Assembly (NCBI GenBank): GCA_022008415.1
Contig: JAIRBC010000005.1
Coordinates: 1-64,000, forward strand
Length of the DNA: 64,000 nucleotides
Direction of reading: 5' to 3'
DNA from: Cerina litoralis
GTDB lineage: Bacteria; Bacteroidota; Bacteroidia; Flavobacteriales; Flavobacteriaceae
Shown here: piece by piece, positions 1-8,632 of the stretch
How positions within the stretch are numbered: position 1 is the first letter of the stretch
Layout: the number at the start of each line of letters is the position of its first letter
Notes under the pieces: generated by a model
The model's database searches: none
What the model was told of the DNA's origin: nothing
What the model saw: only the letters and a program-made list of their open reading frames with translations
Position numbers and translations under genes: made by a program

Positions 1-35
1 TTTAGACTTTAGACTTTAGACTTTAGACTTTAGAC
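1..35. repeat. Tandem repeat, five copies of TTTAGAC
   Basis: Five perfect head-to-tail copies of the heptamer TTTAGAC begin the window. The array may continue to the left of the window. It belongs to the class of short degenerate intergenic repeats seen at several other gene ends here. No coding potential. Confidence 0.9.
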
Positions 36-413
36 AAAAATAACAATAGTCTTTTGTCCTTCATCTTTTTGTCTTTTGTGGCTGTAGTTTAACCGCGCGT
101 TGATAAATTTGATGTGTTTGATAATTGGCACAAAACGGCTCCCCACCCTTGACAGGGCGAGGAATACGGTTGATGAAACTAGCACTGTCCTTAATCTTTC
201 GTCCTTGGTCCTTTCCTCTTCGTACCCCGTACCTTGTATCTCGTATTTCGTACTTCGTACTTCGTCTTTTATCCTTTATCCCACTAAAACCGGTTCAATA
301 TTATTCCACTCCAATACGGTATAGCTGAAATTAATATACTTTTAATAGACTTTGGTGCGCAATTCGTTTAATTTTGAGGGAGTCTATAGTACTGATTCCT
401 TAAAACTAGCAAT
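36..413. other. Intergenic DNA with degenerate word repeats
   Basis: No credible gene. Two low-complexity stretches stand out: 50-80 is built from variants of TTTTGTCCTT/TTTTGTCTTT, and 215-275 from variants of CGTACCTCGTATTTCGTACTT. Both recur elsewhere in the window (22452-22490, 56790-56815, 57298-57322, 57478-57490). The small open frames here are translations of these repeats. The last 100 bases lead into the ArsC-like gene. Confidence 0.6.
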
Positions 414-824
414 ATGGGAACGATCGCAACCAATAGAAGGGAAAACATTTTGTACTACCATTCCGGTACCACTTTGGGAAAACAAACCATGGCTTATATG
501 GAAGCATCGGACAATAAGGTACTCGATGTGGATATTTCCAAGACCAAGGTGACCGGCACACAATGGGTAGAAATTGCCGACGGGCTTCACCTACATGTCT
601 CCGATCTTGTGGAGAAGGAACACCCCAATTTTGTCAAAAATTATGGGAGTGCCCCCGTTGACCTAAACGACGAGGATTGGATAAAAGTTCTGGAAAATCA
701 TCCCGAGGTGGTCACCTACCCCATCGTCATTAGGGGAGGAACCTTTCTTCAAATCAAGAATCCGTCCGATTTTTCGAAATTTTTGGGGTCTGAGGTCGAT
801 GGAAAATACGAAACTGGAAATTAG
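414..824 (+). CDS. ArsC/Spx-family-like thioredoxin-fold protein lacking the catalytic Cys
   Basis: A 136-residue protein resembling the arsenate reductase (ArsC)/Spx family. The C-terminal half carries the family pattern: a D-I segment after the first helix, then 'NYGSAPVDLNDEDW', a conserved-type 'HPEVVTYPIVIRGG' strand and a final helix. In true ArsC the N-terminal loop has a Cys in a CxxC or Cx5R context. Here the corresponding 'YYHSGTTLGKQT' loop has no Cys and the whole protein has none, so classic arsenate reduction is not expected. A binding or regulatory role is possible but unknown. The last codons run into AATTAGAAG-type repeat DNA. Confidence 0.65.
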   Translation: MGTIATNRRENILYYHSGTTLGKQTMAYMEASDNKVLDVDISKTKVTGTQWVEIADGLHLHVSDLVEKEHPNFVKNYGSAPVDLNDEDWIKVLENHPEVVTYPIVIRGGTFLQIKNPSDFSKFLGSEVDGKYETGN

Positions 825-974
825 AATTAGAAGACAATAGGCAGTGTGCAGTGTGCAGTATATGGCGGTAAACCACTATTAGCGTTTAACGGCATCACGG
901 AAAACGGCATCACGCTTGCCCGACAGTGACATACTGGCGGGGCATCACATCATCACGGAAGACGAATTTGGACT
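825..974. repeat. Mosaic of short repeats (CAGTGTG and GGCATCACGGAAAAC words)
   Basis: Directly after the stop codon come AATTAGAAG words, then CAGTGTGCAGTGTGCAG, then GGCATCACGGAAAAC at 891-905 with a partial second copy at 906-914, then a GCCCG...CGGGGC palindromic unit containing TACTGGCGGGG (932-942). The same order of words occurs at 15197-15360. Confidence 0.7.
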
Positions 975-2246
975 CTAACTTGCGCTTGTCCAGATTGGGA
1001 TTGTAGTCGGATTGGAACTTGTCCCGTCCCGATAGGTATCGGGGGCTTTTGGGATTGCGCTGGAACTTGGGTAGTCCTTGCGCCATTTTTTGGTCAGTTC
1101 GAACACTTTTGTCATTATTCGGGCCTCCTTGTCGTCGAATTCCGCATTCCGCCGGGCCATCATGGTCTTAAACGTTTCAAAGGCTTTTTCCAGCCTATAG
1201 GTGGTAAATCCTTCCGAACCGCCCCAACTGTTGCTGGGAATAAACTTTGGAGGGAAACCCGTACCAAAAATATTGGCATTCACCCCAATTACGGTCCCCG
1301 TATTGAACATGGTATTGATACCGCACATGCTGTGGTCCCCCATCATAATCCCGCAAAACTGAAGTTGGGTAGGCACAAAATTTTCCGTTTTGTAATCCCA
1401 GATCTTTACCAAGCTATAGTTGTTCTTTAGATTGGAATTACTGGAATCTGCTCCCAAATTGCACCATTCCCCTAACACGGAATTTCCCAGATAGCCATCA
1501 TGTCCCTTGCTGGTGTTCCCGAATATTACCGAATTGCTGATCTCTCCGCAAACTTTCCCATAAGGACCTACCGTCGTTGCCCCATAGATTTTGGCCCCCA
1601 TCTTTACGTACCCCTTTTCGCAGAGCGCAAAGGCTCCACGGATCATATTTCCTTCCAGGACCTGGGCGTCCTTACCAATATATATTGGGCCAGTGGCCGC
1701 ATTTAGAATACTGCATTCCACCGATGCCCCCTCTTCCAAGAAAATGTTTTCGGGGTTAATAAGGGTGTTGGTCTTGGAAATGGGCGCGCTTTTTCGTCCC
1801 TGGGTTACCATATCAAAATCGGCCTGCAACGCTTCCCCGTTTTTAGAGAAAATATCCCATGTATGTTCTATTCGCAAAACCTCACCGCTATACGCTATGG
1901 CTTTGTAAGAAGAAAAATCGACCTTCTCCCGAGATTTAAAAGTATGGAACGCGAGGACCTCCTCCCCGTAAAAAATGGCTTCTTGGGGGCCCAACCCTTG
2001 AACTAGGGCTACCAATTGGGCATTGGGTAAAAAAGAGGAGTTGATCAATACATTCTCCTCCATCTCCACCAAAGGAAACTTTTCTGACAGATAATCTTCG
2101 GTTATGGTCGTGGTGGTACTACCTAGAAACATTTCCCATTTTTCTCGAATGGTCAATATTCCTATTCTTATTTCAGCTACGGGTCTGGTATACGTAAATG
2201 GCAAAAGAGAATCCCGTACCGGACCGTCAAATAAGATATAGTTCAT
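975..2246 (-). CDS. GlmU-family sugar nucleotidyltransferase-like protein
   Basis: A 423-residue protein of the flavobacterial GlmU-like family: an N-terminal Rossmann-type nucleotidyltransferase-like part ('MNYILFDGPVRDSLLPFTYT', residues 1-20) and a C-terminal left-handed beta-helix of hexapeptide repeats (about residues 160-330, for example 'GPIYIGKDAQVLEG' and 'GAKIYGATTVGPYGKVCGE'). Likely makes or acetylates an activated amino sugar, but the exact reaction is not established. The start is set at ATG 2246, because the upstream in-frame ATG at 2324 adds residues unlike the family. After 'LTKKWRKDY' the frame runs about 30 residues into repeat DNA containing CCCGATA-GG-TATCGGG (1028-1043), so the native C-terminus has probably been replaced. 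Confidence 0.8.
   Translation of the reverse strand: MNYILFDGPVRDSLLPFTYTRPVAEIRIGILTIREKWEMFLGSTTTTITEDYLSEKFPLVEMEENVLINSSFLPNAQLVALVQGLGPQEAIFYGEEVLAFHTFKSREKVDFSSYKAIAYSGEVLRIEHTWDIFSKNGEALQADFDMVTQGRKSAPISKTNTLINPENIFLEEGASVECSILNAATGPIYIGKDAQVLEGNMIRGAFALCEKGYVKMGAKIYGATTVGPYGKVCGEISNSVIFGNTSKGHDGYLGNSVLGEWCNLGADSSNSNLKNNYSLVKIWDYKTENFVPTQLQFCGIMMGDHSMCGINTMFNTGTVIGVNANIFGTGFPPKFIPSNSWGGSEGFTTYRLEKAFETFKTMMARRNAEFDDKEARIMTKVFELTKKWRKDYPSSSAIPKAPDTYRDGTSSNPTTIPIWTSAS
1028..1043. repeat. Short palindrome CCCGATA-GG-TATCGGG
   Basis: Perfect 7-bp stem with a 2-base centre, lying inside the 3' end of the GlmU-like gene. Such TATCGGG palindromes are commonly dispersed in flavobacterial genomes. 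Here it is translated as 'DTYRDG'. Confidence 0.75.
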
Positions 2247-2406
2247 AATTTTTTCTGTTATTGGCTGTCGTACAAAGATAAAATAAGTCGATTGTACCCC
2301 GTTGAAATTTCGATTAACGGCCAATCCTAGCGGCCCATGGGTGTTAAAATCACTATATAACCGAATAGACTAAATAGTATCTGTTCACAACAATCTAGTG
2401 TCTAAG

Positions 2407-2452
2407 CCAGAAAGTTAGGGAACAAGGCTTGCGAAGTTATCGTACTTTCTGG
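2407..2452. repeat. Inverted repeat with CCAGAAAGT arms around a dispersed core
   Basis: CCAGAAAGT (2407-2415) and ACTTTCTGG (2444-2452) are perfect inverted arms. The segment between contains GGGAACAAGGCTTGCGAAG, which recurs exactly at 9221-9239, next to AGAAAGT again. This suggests a small mobile or amplified element. Confidence 0.65.
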
Positions 2453-2464
2453 ACAGATACCAAC

Positions 2465-2493
2465 AAAAAAGCCCCCGATTATAATCAGGGGCT
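2465..2493 (-). terminator. Rho-independent terminator of the L31 gene
   Basis: On the minus strand an AAGCCCCTGATTATAATCGGGGGCTT hairpin (GC-rich outer stem and a GATTATAATC inner palindrome) is followed by TTTTTT. It lies about 30 bases after the L31 stop codon. Confidence 0.85.
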
Positions 2494-2520
2494 TAAATTA
2501 TTCCCAATAGCGGGATGCTA

Positions 2521-2772
2521 TTATTTTTTAAACTTTTGATACTTGTTCTTAAACTTGTCAATACGTCCTGCCGTATCTACAAGCTTGGCCTTCCCGGTGT
2601 AGTAAGGATGTGATGTCCTTGAAATTTCTAATTTCACCAAGGGATATTCAACGCCGTCCACTGACAAGGTTTCCTTTGTTTCAGCGGTAGATTTTGTCAA
2701 GAAAACTTCGTCGTTGGACATGTCCTTAAACGCTACCAATCTATAATTTTCGGGGTGGATACCTTTTCTCAT
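2521..2772 (-). CDS. rpmE2: 50S ribosomal protein L31 type B
   Basis: An 83-residue ribosomal protein of the large subunit, bound at the intersubunit bridge. It begins '[20 protein letters not shown]' and contains '[20 protein letters not shown]', diagnostic for L31. It is the C-minus (type B) form: the zinc-binding Cys residues of type A are absent, so it does not need zinc. It is a single-gene unit with a good promoter (2811-2841) and a terminator. Confidence 0.97.
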   Translation of the reverse strand: MRKGIHPENYRLVAFKDMSNDEVFLTKSTAETKETLSVDGVEYPLVKLEISRTSHPYYTGKAKLVDTAGRIDKFKNKYQKFKK

Positions 2773-2810
2773 TGCATTAATATTTTAAAACCAATCTATT
2801 TTTCGAGGTG

Positions 2811-2841
2811 CAAATTTAAGTATTTTTCCCAAAACAACAAT
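2811..2841 (-). promoter_or_regulatory. Bacteroidota-type promoter of the L31 gene
   Basis: Minus strand: ATTG, 19 bases, then TAAATTTG (complement of 2811-2818), ending 38 bases before the ATG. It fits the -33 TTTG / -7 TAnnTTTG consensus. Confidence 0.7.
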
Positions 2842-3083
2842 ACATCTGGTCAAAAAAGAAAAATATACCCGTGCCATTTTAAAATTCGGGAATTCCGGGC
2901 CATCGGGAGGGATATTAAAACGGGGAACCGACGGTGACGTCAGGGTTATTTGGACCATCGAATTTCAATGGGCCCTTGGCTTTTGAAATATGGGTCTCAC
3001 TAATAAAAAATTTGTACTTTTAACAGGGACTATAATTATGTATTCCCACATATATTGCAATAACCCAATAATCAAACTAAATT

Positions 3084-3602
3084 ATGGAAGAAAATCAAGT
3101 TAAAACCGGAAAGTTTGCATGGACCTATGGCGCCATTGGTGGTGGTATCGGAATCGTTTTTACACTAATGCTCATGTCCATGGATATGCTCTACGATCAG
3201 GGGTGGGGCAAATCTGTTGTGAGCACCCTTATCCTGGTAGCGGTCGTATACCTGGCCATTTCCAGTTTTAAAAAACAGAACCAAGGGTTCCTGACACTTA
3301 AGCAATCCATGAAAGTCGGTATAGGGACCGCTCTGGTGGCCGCTATTGTAGCCCTGATCTTTACGTATCTCCTAATTAATTTCTTTGTGCCCGACTTTAT
3401 GGATAAAACGGCGGAGCTTTCCCGGATTACCATCATGGAAAAGAACCCACAGTTAACTCCGGAACAACTGGACAATGCCATTGATATGCAGAAAAAATTC
3501 TTTTGGGTAGCGTACCCCATGATATTGATTTTCAATCTGTTTATTGGATTTATTGTTTCCCTGATCACCGGGATTTTCTTAAAAAAGGAACGGAAGGCTT
3601 AG
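3084..3602 (+). CDS. DUF4199 integral membrane protein
   Basis: A 172-residue inner membrane protein of the Bacteroidota family DUF4199. Four hydrophobic segments are visible, at about residues 13-33, 40-58, 78-102 and 140-165. A charged loop between the third and fourth segments reads 'LTPEQLDNAIDMQKKFFW', as usual for the family. Function unknown. In many flavobacteria, as here, it lies upstream of a dolichol-phosphate-mannose-synthase-like glycosyltransferase, which suggests a role in envelope sugar or lipid handling. The gap to the glycosyltransferase is about 270 bases and shows nothing recognisable. Confidence 0.85.
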   Translation: MEENQVKTGKFAWTYGAIGGGIGIVFTLMLMSMDMLYDQGWGKSVVSTLILVAVVYLAISSFKKQNQGFLTLKQSMKVGIGTALVAAIVALIFTYLLINFFVPDFMDKTAELSRITIMEKNPQLTPEQLDNAIDMQKKFFWVAYPMILIFNLFIGFIVSLITGIFLKKERKA

Positions 3603-3874
3603 CCGTATAAAGCTACCTTGAGTATTGTTGAAATGGGGATTTTTTGTCTAATAAGTCGGCTCTTGTGTAAACTGGTTGTGCCGTACGCCATAGTACCCTT
3701 GAAATTCGGCCAAAAAAATGATCTGGTTTTGTTTTGATCGATAGCCTTCTGCCAAATGATGAAGGCAGGGCCAAAAATGACTTAAGGTGATCGGGATGGA
3801 TGTTGATTGCAAACGGGTTTCGAATAATTAACCGCGGATAATTTGTATTTTTGGGCAGATATTCAGCCGTACCA

Positions 3875-4831
3875 ATGAACTTGTCCATCGTAATCCCATT
3901 ACTCAACGAAGAGGAATCGCTTATAGAACTTCATGATTGGATTGTAAGAGTCATGCAATCCAATCATTTTCTGTACGAGATCATATTTATCGACGACGGG
4001 AGCACCGATAGGTCGTGGCAAATAATAACCCGACTTTCCCGTAAAAATCCAAGTGTAAAGGCTATTCGTTTTCCTAAAAATTTTGGAAAATCCCAGGCGC
4101 TTCACGCCGGCTTTAAAACCGCCAAGGGCGATGTTGTAGTTACGATGGATGCCGATCTGCAGGACAACCCCGAAGAGATTCCCGAACTGTACCATATGAT
4201 CGTCAATGAAAATTTTGACCTGATCTCCGGGTGGAAGAAAAAAAGATACGACTCGGTCCTCGCAAAAAATATCCCTTCCAAGCTCTTTAATTGGGCGGCA
4301 AAAAAAACCTCCGGGGTACAATTGCACGATTTTAACTGCGGGCTGAAAGCCTACCGCAAGGAGGTCATAAAAAATATTGAGGTATCGGGGGAAATGCACC
4401 GCTATATTCCCGTATTGGCCAAGAACGCTGGTTTTTCCAGAATCGATGAAAAGGTAGTACAACATCAGGCCCGTAAATACGGCAAAACAAAATTTGGTAT
4501 GGAACGATTTATCAATGGCTTTCTGGATCTGATCACCATCTGGTTCGTCTCCAAATTTGGCAGGCGACCCATGCATTTGTTCGGCGCCATGGGGGTCGTC
4601 ATGTTTATAATCGGTTTTGGATTTGCACTTTTTTTGGGCATCGATAAACTATTTTTTAATCCGCAGGCCCGTTTGATCGCCGATCAACCCCAATTTTACA
4701 TCTCCTTGACCGCCATGATCATAGGAACCCAACTTTTCCTGGCTGGCTTTCTCGGTGAGATTATGGTTCGCTCGCGAAAAAATGAATCCCGCTACATCAT
4801 TTCCGAAGAAATAAACCTAGTGCAGGATTAG
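3875..4831 (+). CDS. Family 2 glycosyltransferase, polyprenyl-phosphate sugar synthase type
   Basis: A 318-residue GT2 enzyme of the DPM1/GtrB/ArnC type. It likely moves a sugar from a nucleotide donor to polyprenyl phosphate on the cytoplasmic face of the inner membrane. The N-terminal 'SIVIPLLNEEESL', the 'FIDDGSTDRSW' nucleotide loop and the metal-binding 'DADLQDNPEE' (about residues 91-100) are present. Two C-terminal membrane helices (about 232-254 and 275-297) anchor it. The start is ATG 3875; the upstream ATG at 3851 would add 8 residues before the conserved first strand. It precedes phosphoglucomutase and an MsbA-like exporter, which suits envelope glycan work. Confidence 0.9.
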   Translation: MNLSIVIPLLNEEESLIELHDWIVRVMQSNHFLYEIIFIDDGSTDRSWQIITRLSRKNPSVKAIRFPKNFGKSQALHAGFKTAKGDVVVTMDADLQDNPEEIPELYHMIVNENFDLISGWKKKRYDSVLAKNIPSKLFNWAAKKTSGVQLHDFNCGLKAYRKEVIKNIEVSGEMHRYIPVLAKNAGFSRIDEKVVQHQARKYGKTKFGMERFINGFLDLITIWFVSKFGRRPMHLFGAMGVVMFIIGFGFALFLGIDKLFFNPQARLIADQPQFYISLTAMIIGTQLFLAGFLGEIMVRSRKNESRYIISEEINLVQD

Positions 4832-4873
4832 AAACAATATTCTTTGTATTTTTAAAATTAAAACAGGCAACAT

Positions 4874-6589
4874 ATGGATACTATATTTACTACCGCCAAA
4901 TCCTGGCTGACCGATTTTTTCGATACCCAGACCAAAAAGGAAATCGAAACCTTGATACAACAAAATAATACGGAAGAGCTCAAGGACCGTTTCTATAAAA
5001 ATATGGAGTTCGGGACCGGTGGCATGCGGGGGATTATGGGGGTAGGCACCAACCGAATCAACAAATACACCCTGGGAAAGAGTACCCAAGGCCTTAGCGA
5101 CTATCTAAATAAAGTACACACCGGGAAAAACATTAAGGTGGTCATCGCCTATGATTGCCGACACAATAGCGATACCTTGGCCCGTACCGTGGCCGAGGTA
5201 TTTTCTGCCAACGGCATCAAAGTATACCTCTTTTCCGAACTTAGAACGACGCCCGAGCTTTCCTTCGCGGTCCGCTATTTGGATTGCCACGCCGGAATAG
5301 TCCTGACGGCCTCCCACAATCCGCCCGAATACAATGGCTATAAAGTATACTGGAGCGATGGCGGCCAAATAGTACCGCCCCAAGACGGGGCCATCATTGC
5401 GGCCATAGACCGGCTTTCCTATGAGGACATCAAGTTTGGCGCCGATGAGTCCTTGATCGAATTGATAGACAGACAGGTAGATGAAGCGTTTATCAATGCC
5501 TCGGTAAAAAACGGGAATTTCCACGCCGAGGGAAAAGACAATTTTAAGATCGTGTTTACCTCTCTTCACGGCACCTCCATTACCGCCATTCCGGAAGTAT
5601 TGGAGCGGGCGGGCTACCACAATGTCACCATTATTGAGGAACAAGCCAAACCAAACGGGGATTTTCCGACGGTAAAGTCCCCCAATCCCGAAGAGCCCGA
5701 AGCCCTTTCCATGGCTATTAAAAAGGCCGAGGAAATTGGGGCCGATATGGTGGTGGGCACCGATCCCGACAGCGACCGGCTGGGTATCGCCGTACGCAAT
5801 CTGGAAGGTGAAATGCAGATCGTAAACGGCAACCAGGCGATGATATTGATGACCAAGTTTCTTTTGGAAAAACAAAAGGAAAAAGGCTTTAAAGGAAACG
5901 AATTTGTTGCCACAACCATCGTCTCCACCCCTATGATGGAGGTCATGGCAAAAGCTTACGGGGTAGAATTCAAGACCGCATTGACCGGTTTTAAATGGAT
6001 CGGAAAAATGATCAAGGATTTTCCCGACTCCCAATTCTTAGGGGGCGGCGAGGAAAGCTTCGGCTATATGGTGGGCGATTTTGTCCGGGACAAGGATGCG
6101 GTTACCGCTACCCTACTGGCCTGCGAAATTGCGGCCGATGCCAAAGCCAAAGGCAGCTCCTTTTACAAAGACCTTATCGATAGCTATGTAGATTATGGTT
6201 ATTACAAGGAATACTTGGTCTCCTTAACCAAAAAAGGAATTAGCGGTGCAGAGGAAATAAAGCAAATGCTCGTAGATTTTAAGGAAAATCCGGTTGTTTC
6301 CGTGGCCGGTTCCAAGGTAAAATGGATCGAAGACTACAACACTTCCATCGCCAAGAACGTAATTACTGGTGAGGAAAAGAACATCGATATCCCCAAAAGC
6401 AACGTGTTGATCTACGAAACCGAGGACGGCACAAGGATTGCGGCAAGACCCAGCGGCACCGAACCCAAGGTAAAGTTTTACATTAGTACCAATGCCAAAT
6501 TGGACAAGGCAGAAAACTTTAAACGGGTAGGCGCGGAACTCGACGCAAAAATAAAGAGGATCCTAAGCGAGCTCAAACTGGAGATGTAA
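4874..6589 (+). CDS. Phospho-sugar mutase (phosphoglucomutase/phosphomannomutase)
   Basis: A 571-residue alpha-D-phosphohexomutase that interconverts sugar 1- and 6-phosphates in the cytoplasm. The phosphoserine loop 'TASHNPPEYNGYK' (about residues 144-156), the metal-binding 'GTDPDSDR' (about 294-301), the sugar-binding 'GGGEESFGY' and the C-terminal phosphate-binding 'RPSGTEPKVKFY' are all seen. The length fits the long PGM2/PgcA-type mutases. It follows the glycosyltransferase by 42 bases and precedes the ABC exporter by 41 bases, so the three are probably co-transcribed. Confidence 0.95.
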   Translation: MDTIFTTAKSWLTDFFDTQTKKEIETLIQQNNTEELKDRFYKNMEFGTGGMRGIMGVGTNRINKYTLGKSTQGLSDYLNKVHTGKNIKVVIAYDCRHNSDTLARTVAEVFSANGIKVYLFSELRTTPELSFAVRYLDCHAGIVLTASHNPPEYNGYKVYWSDGGQIVPPQDGAIIAAIDRLSYEDIKFGADESLIELIDRQVDEAFINASVKNGNFHAEGKDNFKIVFTSLHGTSITAIPEVLERAGYHNVTIIEEQAKPNGDFPTVKSPNPEEPEALSMAIKKAEEIGADMVVGTDPDSDRLGIAVRNLEGEMQIVNGNQAMILMTKFLLEKQKEKGFKGNEFVATTIVSTPMMEVMAKAYGVEFKTALTGFKWIGKMIKDFPDSQFLGGGEESFGYMVGDFVRDKDAVTATLLACEIAADAKAKGSSFYKDLIDSYVDYGYYKEYLVSLTKKGISGAEEIKQMLVDFKENPVVSVAGSKVKWIEDYNTSIAKNVITGEEKNIDIPKSNVLIYETEDGTRIAARPSGTEPKVKFYISTNAKLDKAENFKRVGAELDAKIKRILSELKLEM

Positions 6590-6630
6590 ATCGGAAATCC
6601 CGGGGCCCAGCCTTGGAGAACTTTAGATGA

Positions 6631-8457
6631 ATGGAGTATTTTAAAAAAATTCTTCGCTTTGCGAAGCCCTATAGCAAATACGGTTATCTCAATATCTTTT
6701 TCAATATTCTGTACGCCCTCTTTAGCGCGCTTTCCTTTGCGGCGTTGATCCCCATGCTGAACGTGCTCTTCGACAAGACCAAAAAAGTCTACGAAGCACC
6801 CGTCTATTCTAGCTTGGGCCACCTAAAGGACTACCTTCAGGACTATCTAAACTACAGGGTAACCCTCTATGCCGCGGACGACGAAATGAAGGCCCTTGTA
6901 CTCGTAATTGGGTTGGTATTGGTGCTTTTCCTTTTAAAAAATCTGTTCAATTACCTCGCCATGTTCTATATAACCTTCTTGCGAAACGGGGTATTAAAAG
7001 ACGTTCGGAACAGTATGTACCGAAAGATGGTAGATCTGCCGATCTCCTATTTTTCCGAAAAGCGCAAAGGGGACGTTATTGCACGGATAACCTCCGACGT
7101 GCTGGAAATTCAACATTCCTTTCTTTCCATTCTAGAACTTATCGTCAGGGAACCCCTTACCATTCTTTTCACCATAATCGTCATGTTTTTTATAAGCGTT
7201 AAACTCACCTTGTTCGTGTTTATCTTTATCCCCATAGCGGGGATGATTATTTCCCGGATCGGCAAATCGCTCAAAAAGCAATCGGATAGGGTACAGAAGG
7301 AACAGGGCGAATTTTTGTCCATTGTAGAGGAAACCCTTGGCGGACTAAGGGTTATCAAGGCTTTTAACGCAGAATCCAGGTTTTACCAAACCTTTAAAAT
7401 CTCCACCTTCCGATTTTTTGCGTATTCCAACAAACTGCTGAACCGGCAAAATTTAGCCTCTCCGACGGGAGAATTTTTGGGAATTATGGTTATTGGTGTA
7501 TTACTGTGGTTTGGCGGTAAAATGGTATTGGTCGATGAAACTTTGGACGCTTCGTCCTTTATCGCTTATATGGGGCTGGCCTACAATATACTTACCCCGG
7601 CAAAATCTATCAGCAAGGCTTCCTACAATGTTAAAAAAGGGAACGCCGCAGCCGAAAGGGTGTTGGAAATTCTGGAAACGGAAAACCCAATTGTGAACAA
7701 GGCAAATGCCATCACAAAAGCCGCTTTCGAGAAGGAAATAATCCTCAAGAAGGTGTCCTTTAAGTACGAGGACGAATACGTACTTAGAAATTTTGACCTG
7801 AACGTACCCAAGGGACAAACCGTAGCACTTGTAGGGCAATCGGGCAGCGGTAAAAGTACGATAGCAAACCTGGTGACCCGCTTTTATGACGTAAACGAAG
7901 GCTCCATTTTGATCGACGGGACCAACATAGTCGATATTACCAAGAAATCCCTGCGTAACCTGATGGGACTCGTTACCCAGGATTCCATTCTTTTTAACGA
8001 CACCGTTCGCAACAATATTGGCATGGGCAAGCAGAATGCATCCGAGGAGGAAATCATTGCCGCTGCGAAAATTGCCAACGCCCACGAATTTATCGCGGAA
8101 CTGCCGGACGGTTACGATACCAATATTGGCGATAGTGGTAACAAGTTGAGCGGTGGTCAAAAACAGCGCTTGTCCATCGCCAGGGCGGTTCTCAAAAATC
8201 CGCCCATCATGATCTTGGACGAGGCCACCTCTGCCCTGGACACAGAAAGTGAACGCCTGGTACAGGACGCCCTGGAAAAAATGATGCGCAACCGGACCTC
8301 CATCGTCATCGCGCACCGTCTCTCTACGATTCAAAATGCCGATTCCATAGTGGTCCTGCAAAAAGGCGAAATTGTGGAACAGGGCTCGCACAACGAATTG
8401 ATGGCCATTGACGGGGTCTACCGTAAATTGGTGGAGATGCAGTCGTTGGCCCCGTAA
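6631..8457 (+). CDS. ABC exporter, fused membrane and ATPase domains (MsbA-like)
   Basis: A 608-residue half-transporter that works as a homodimer. The N-terminal membrane domain has about six helices (residues 15-340) and the C-terminal nucleotide-binding domain has Walker A 'GQSGSGKST' (about 402-410), signature 'LSGGQKQR' (about 506) and Walker B 'IMILDEAT' followed by a switch His in 'IVIAHRLSTI'. It is closest in look to the MsbA/lipid A flippase group, but the substrate cannot be fixed from sequence. It is the last gene of the glycosyltransferase-mutase run. A palindromic repeat (8468-8495) starts right after its stop codon. Confidence 0.93.
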   Translation: MEYFKKILRFAKPYSKYGYLNIFFNILYALFSALSFAALIPMLNVLFDKTKKVYEAPVYSSLGHLKDYLQDYLNYRVTLYAADDEMKALVLVIGLVLVLFLLKNLFNYLAMFYITFLRNGVLKDVRNSMYRKMVDLPISYFSEKRKGDVIARITSDVLEIQHSFLSILELIVREPLTILFTIIVMFFISVKLTLFVFIFIPIAGMIISRIGKSLKKQSDRVQKEQGEFLSIVEETLGGLRVIKAFNAESRFYQTFKISTFRFFAYSNKLLNRQNLASPTGEFLGIMVIGVLLWFGGKMVLVDETLDASSFIAYMGLAYNILTPAKSISKASYNVKKGNAAAERVLEILETENPIVNKANAITKAAFEKEIILKKVSFKYEDEYVLRNFDLNVPKGQTVALVGQSGSGKSTIANLVTRFYDVNEGSILIDGTNIVDITKKSLRNLMGLVTQDSILFNDTVRNNIGMGKQNASEEEIIAAAKIANAHEFIAELPDGYDTNIGDSGNKLSGGQKQRLSIARAVLKNPPIMILDEATSALDTESERLVQDALEKMMRNRTSIVIAHRLSTIQNADSIVVLQKGEIVEQGSHNELMAIDGVYRKLVEMQSLAP

Positions 8458-8467
8458 CCTACCCAGA

Positions 8468-8495
8468 CCCCCGCCCGACTAAGTCATTGGGGCGG
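8468..8495. repeat. REP-like palindrome (CCCGCCCGACTAAGTCATTGGGGCGG)
   Basis: The imperfect inverted repeat with CCGCCC/GGGGCGG arms and a GACTAAGTCATT centre is homologous to 17097-17122, whose centre is GACTAGTCATT. It sits 10 bases after the exporter stop codon and could act as a transcript-end hairpin, but no T-run follows. Confidence 0.65.
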
Positions 8496-8632
8496 ACCGT
8501 AAAGGGGGAGTGCCGCTCCTGGTTACAATCCCTTAAACTATTAACCGGGAAGATTGTTAAAATCTACTAATAATACGTATAATCGCTTTCAAAATTAGTA
8601 ACTTGATATACGATTACTAAATGGTTATAATC

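Noticed and set aside
3899..4576. 225-codon minus-strand frame inside the glycosyltransferase
   Set aside because: Antisense shadow; the plus-strand gene has all GT2 motifs.
5105..6034. 309-codon minus-strand frame inside phosphoglucomutase
   Set aside because: Antisense shadow of a strongly conserved gene, with no family features of its own.
7501..8391. 296-codon minus-strand frame inside the ABC exporter
   Set aside because: Antisense shadow; the plus strand encodes all ABC motifs here.
8476..8488. GACTAAGTCATT as a regulatory box
   Set aside because: It is the centre of a dispersed palindromic repeat and lacks the N4 spacing and the -7 element.
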